A stretch of DNA of 7,709 nucleotides from Sulfurospirillaceae bacterium (lineage in GTDB: Bacteria > Campylobacterota > Campylobacteria > Campylobacterales > Sulfurospirillaceae). Below the pieces are notes generated by a model. The model ran no database searches and was not told the DNA's origin. It was given only the letters and a program-made list of their open reading frames with translations. Made by a program: the position numbers and the translations under genes. The first letter of the stretch is position 1; each line of letters starts with the position of its first letter. Location of the stretch: assembly GCA_028705785.1 (NCBI GenBank), contig JAQWCT010000128.1, positions 1 to 7,709 on the forward strand, written 5' to 3'. This document shows positions 6,611 to 7,709 of this stretch, piece after piece.

Positions 6611-6616
6611 TATAAT
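6611..6616 (+). promoter_or_regulatory. -10 box of the rraA-like gene promoter
   Basis: A perfect TATAAT follows an AATTTTTTTG tract, the T-rich upstream pattern typical of Campylobacterota sigma-70 promoters, which often lack a -35 box. It lies 49 nt before the start codon, so the leader would be about 40-45 nt. The Shine-Dalgarno AAGGA is at 6655-6659. Confidence 0.7.
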
Positions 6617-6621
6617 GGCAC

Positions 6622-6627
6622 ATTTTA
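6622..6627 (-). promoter_or_regulatory. Candidate -10 box of the glmS-glmE-glmL-ligase operon promoter
   Basis: The minus strand reads TTGAGA-TAAAAT, with the hexamer 32 nt before the glmS ATG. It sits only 5 bp from the opposing TATAAT, so the two divergent promoters would overlap and probably compete for polymerase. The imperfect inverted repeat CTCA-AC-TGAG (6629-6638) lies next to it. No clear -35 box is seen. Confidence 0.45.
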
Positions 6628-6665
6628 TCTCAACTGAGCTTATACACTATTTACAAGGAAAATCA

Positions 6666-7145
6666 ATGAAATTTTACACAGCAGACCTTTGCGACAAATA
6701 CGGCGACCAAGTACAAGTACTAGACCCCATCTTAAAATCTTATGGTGGTGCTAAAAAAATGATGGGACAAATCGTCACCTTAAAAATAGAAGACAACAAT
6801 ACAAGCTTAGCCCAAGTCGTCAAAACGGAGGGAGAAGGCAAAATCCTTGTCGTCGATGTTAGCGCAAAATATACGGCTGTTGTGGGAGACAATATGATGA
6901 AATTTGCCCTTGAAAACAACTGGGCAGGAATGGTCATCAATGGATATGTGCGAGATACTAAAAATACGAAAGAAATTGAAGTAGGTCTTTTTGCCCTTGG
7001 AACTTGTCCACAAAAAACAGTTCCACTCAAAGAAGGAACTTTACATGTAGAGCTTACTTTTGGTGGTGTGACTTTTAGAGAAGGTGAGTATCTTTATGCC
7101 GATAGAGATGGCATCATTGTAAGTGCTAAACCTTTGGAAATGTAA
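6666..7145 (+). CDS. RraA-family protein with HMG/CHA-aldolase-type active-site signature
   Basis: The 159-residue product matches E. coli RraA (161 residues) end to end: MKFYTADLCDKYGDQVQVLD, then GGxxxxxGQIVTLK, GKILVVDV (58-65), WAGMVINGYVRD (86-97), LTFGGVTFREGEYLYADRDG (130-149) and GIIVSA. E. coli RraA binds and inhibits RNase E. Campylobacterota, as far as I know, lack RNase E. This protein keeps Asp75-x20-Arg96-Asp97, the metal- and substrate-binding signature of HMG/CHA aldolases and related oxaloacetate decarboxylases; E. coli RraA has Ala and Gln in place of the two aspartates. A metal-dependent lyase or decarboxylase is therefore as likely as an RNA-decay regulator. I chose ATG 6666 because AAGGA lies 6 nt upstream and the family starts MK; an upstream in-frame ATG at 6552 would lie inside glmS. 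The gene diverges from the glutamate mutase operon. Confidence 0.93.
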   Translation: MKFYTADLCDKYGDQVQVLDPILKSYGGAKKMMGQIVTLKIEDNNTSLAQVVKTEGEGKILVVDVSAKYTAVVGDNMMKFALENNWAGMVINGYVRDTKNTKEIEVGLFALGTCPQKTVPLKEGTLHVELTFGGVTFREGEYLYADRDGIIVSAKPLEM

Positions 7146-7572
7146 CGCAATCTTTCATTATCTTGTGCCACGCCTCATCAAAGTGTTTTTGAATAAATGC
7201 TTTAGTGTGTGGCACACTACACTTTGAACAATCTAAATGTTCCACACCCTCATACATAAATCTTGAAGCTTTTTTAGAGTTAATGGAACACAGACTCTTC
7301 ACTAACACACCCTCTTTTTCTTCAATACCTTCATCATTAAACCTAAAATAAGGACAAGCACACATGTAACAGTTGAGATATTTGAGATTATGGCACTTTT
7401 GTTTGTTAGTATACAATAGACAAAAATCTGGCTCTTTTTCGACCATATTCTCAAAAATAAAATAATGAATTATTTCATTTTGTGATAGACCTTGTTCTTT
7501 TAATTTTTGAATAATATGATGATGTTTTTGGTCATGTTCAACAAACCAAGAAAAATAACTCATAAATTGCAT
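7126..7572 (-). CDS. Cysteine-rich protein of unknown function, probably metal- or Fe-S-binding
   Basis: This 148-residue protein (140 if the second ATG at 7563 is used) has no recognisable signal peptide or membrane segment. It contains nine cysteines: Cys51, Cys60, the cluster C68-YM-C71-A-C73-P, Cys95, the pair C115-SK-C118 and Cys142. The N-terminus has a His cluster (KHHH, 16-19). The CxxC and CxxCxCP spacing suggests a zinc site or iron-sulfur cluster. It resembles small 'cysteine-rich small domain' proteins found in anaerobic bacteria and archaea; I hold that family assignment loosely. The sequence PDFCxLY...KC...LNCYxCxCPYFRF reads like a coherent conserved domain rather than a chance frame. 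AGGA lies 2 nt before the first ATG and 11 nt before the second, so the start is uncertain. Its 3' end overlaps the 3' end of the RraA-family gene by 20 nt. Confidence 0.85.
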   Translation of the reverse strand: MQFMSYFSWFVEHDQKHHHIIQKLKEQGLSQNEIIHYFIFENMVEKEPDFCLLYTNKQKCHNLKYLNCYMCACPYFRFNDEGIEEKEGVLVKSLCSINSKKASRFMYEGVEHLDCSKCSVPHTKAFIQKHFDEAWHKIMKDCVTFPKV

Positions 7573-7593
7573 TTTCCTGTAAAAAAATGGTTA

Positions 7594-7599
7594 ATTTTA
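7594..7599 (-). promoter_or_regulatory. Candidate -10 box of the cysteine-rich gene
   Basis: The minus strand reads ACAA-TAAAAT-TAACC, 21 nt before the first ATG, inside the 53-nt divergent gap (7573-7625). The position is suitable, but the region is very AT-rich, so the evidence is modest. Confidence 0.35.
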
Positions 7600-7602
7600 T
7601 TG

Positions 7603-7608
7603 TAAAAT
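7603..7608 (+). promoter_or_regulatory. Candidate -10 box of the 26-codon ORF
   Basis: TAAAAT preceded by TTAATTTTATTG, a T-rich tract as expected in this phylum, 17 nt before the ATG at 7626. It is only 3 bp from the opposing TAAAAT on the minus strand, so the two divergent promoters would overlap. The resulting leader would be only about 10 nt, just covering the Shine-Dalgarno. Confidence 0.4.
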
Positions 7609-7625
7609 TCCCACAAAGGAATCCT

Positions 7626-7706
7626 ATGAAAAAAATTTTAACCATTTTAGCACTTATTTCAACTTTATTTGCAGACAATACAAACGATTTGGAAGATATT
7701 AACTAA
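7626..7706 (+). CDS. 26-residue secreted micropeptide, or broken start of a secreted protein
   Basis: A complete short ORF at the right edge: ATG with AAGGA at 7616-7620 (5-nt spacing) and TAA at 7704-7706. The product is a canonical Sec signal peptide (MKK, hydrophobic ILTILALISTLFA, likely cleavage after Ala16) followed by the acidic tail DNTNDLEDIN. There is no lipobox cysteine. The good ribosome binding site, the promoter-like box upstream and the clear signal peptide argue for real translation. A secreted product of ten residues would be unusual. The alternatives are a frameshift or nonsense mutation in a longer periplasmic protein whose remainder lies beyond position 7709, or a leader ORF. 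The window ends three bases after the stop, so these cannot be separated here. Confidence 0.5.
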   Translation: MKKILTILALISTLFADNTNDLEDIN

Positions 7707-7709
7707 GAA

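Noticed and set aside
6552..6665. N-terminal extension of the RraA-like protein from ATG 6552 (197 residues)
   Set aside because: It would run through the start of glmS and its promoter region; the family begins MK at 6666, where a proper AAGGA lies upstream.
7581..7587. Phase-variable homopolymer tract (A7)
   Set aside because: Short A or T runs are common at this base composition; no long G or C tract of the kind used for phase variation in this phylum is present.

Overview
The window looks like a chromosomal segment of a Campylobacterota (epsilonproteobacterial) genome, most likely Sulfurospirillum or a close relative. This rests on the low GC content, the style of the YidC, RnpA and RraA proteins, the T-rich tracts in front of TATAAT/TAAAAT -10 boxes, and the presence of a cobalamin-dependent enzyme. 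The genus is an inference; no species marker is present.

Positions 1-1955 (minus strand) hold the conserved housekeeping block rpmH, rnpA, yidD, yidC (ribosomal protein L34, RNase P protein, two membrane-protein insertion factors). YidC runs off the left edge. The block is very compact: rnpA overlaps rpmH by 13 nt and yidD overlaps rnpA by 4 nt. No ATG, GTG or TTG can start rnpA; an ATT with a good Shine-Dalgarno sequence is the best candidate.

Positions 2057-6589 (minus strand) are a four-gene operon with all junctions overlapping (4, 4 and 10 nt). In transcription order it encodes the B12-binding small subunit of glutamate mutase (GlmS), the catalytic subunit (GlmE), the MutL/GlmL ASKHA-fold accessory protein and an AMP-forming adenylating ligase. 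All eight active-site residues known from the clostridial enzyme are present in GlmE, so interconversion of L-glutamate and 3-methylaspartate is the likely reaction. The usual next enzyme, methylaspartate ammonia-lyase, is absent from the window. A stand-alone ligase occupies its place, which suggests that the mutase product, or a compound made from it, is activated as an acyl-adenylate. This is the most interesting system here.

Positions 6666-7145 (plus strand) encode an RraA-family protein, divergent from the mutase operon across a 76-nt promoter region. It carries the D-x20-R-D signature of the HMG/CHA aldolase / oxaloacetate decarboxylase branch, which E. coli RraA lacks. Tail-to-tail with it, overlapping by 20 nt, is a 148-residue cysteine-rich protein of unknown function (minus strand). 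A short divergent promoter region then leads to a 26-codon ORF (plus strand) that looks like a signal peptide plus ten acidic residues, at the right edge.

Scattered through the window is the palindrome TTACATGTAA (three exact copies, three near copies), far more often than chance predicts. I see no tRNA, rRNA, CRISPR, insertion sequence or convincing intrinsic terminator.
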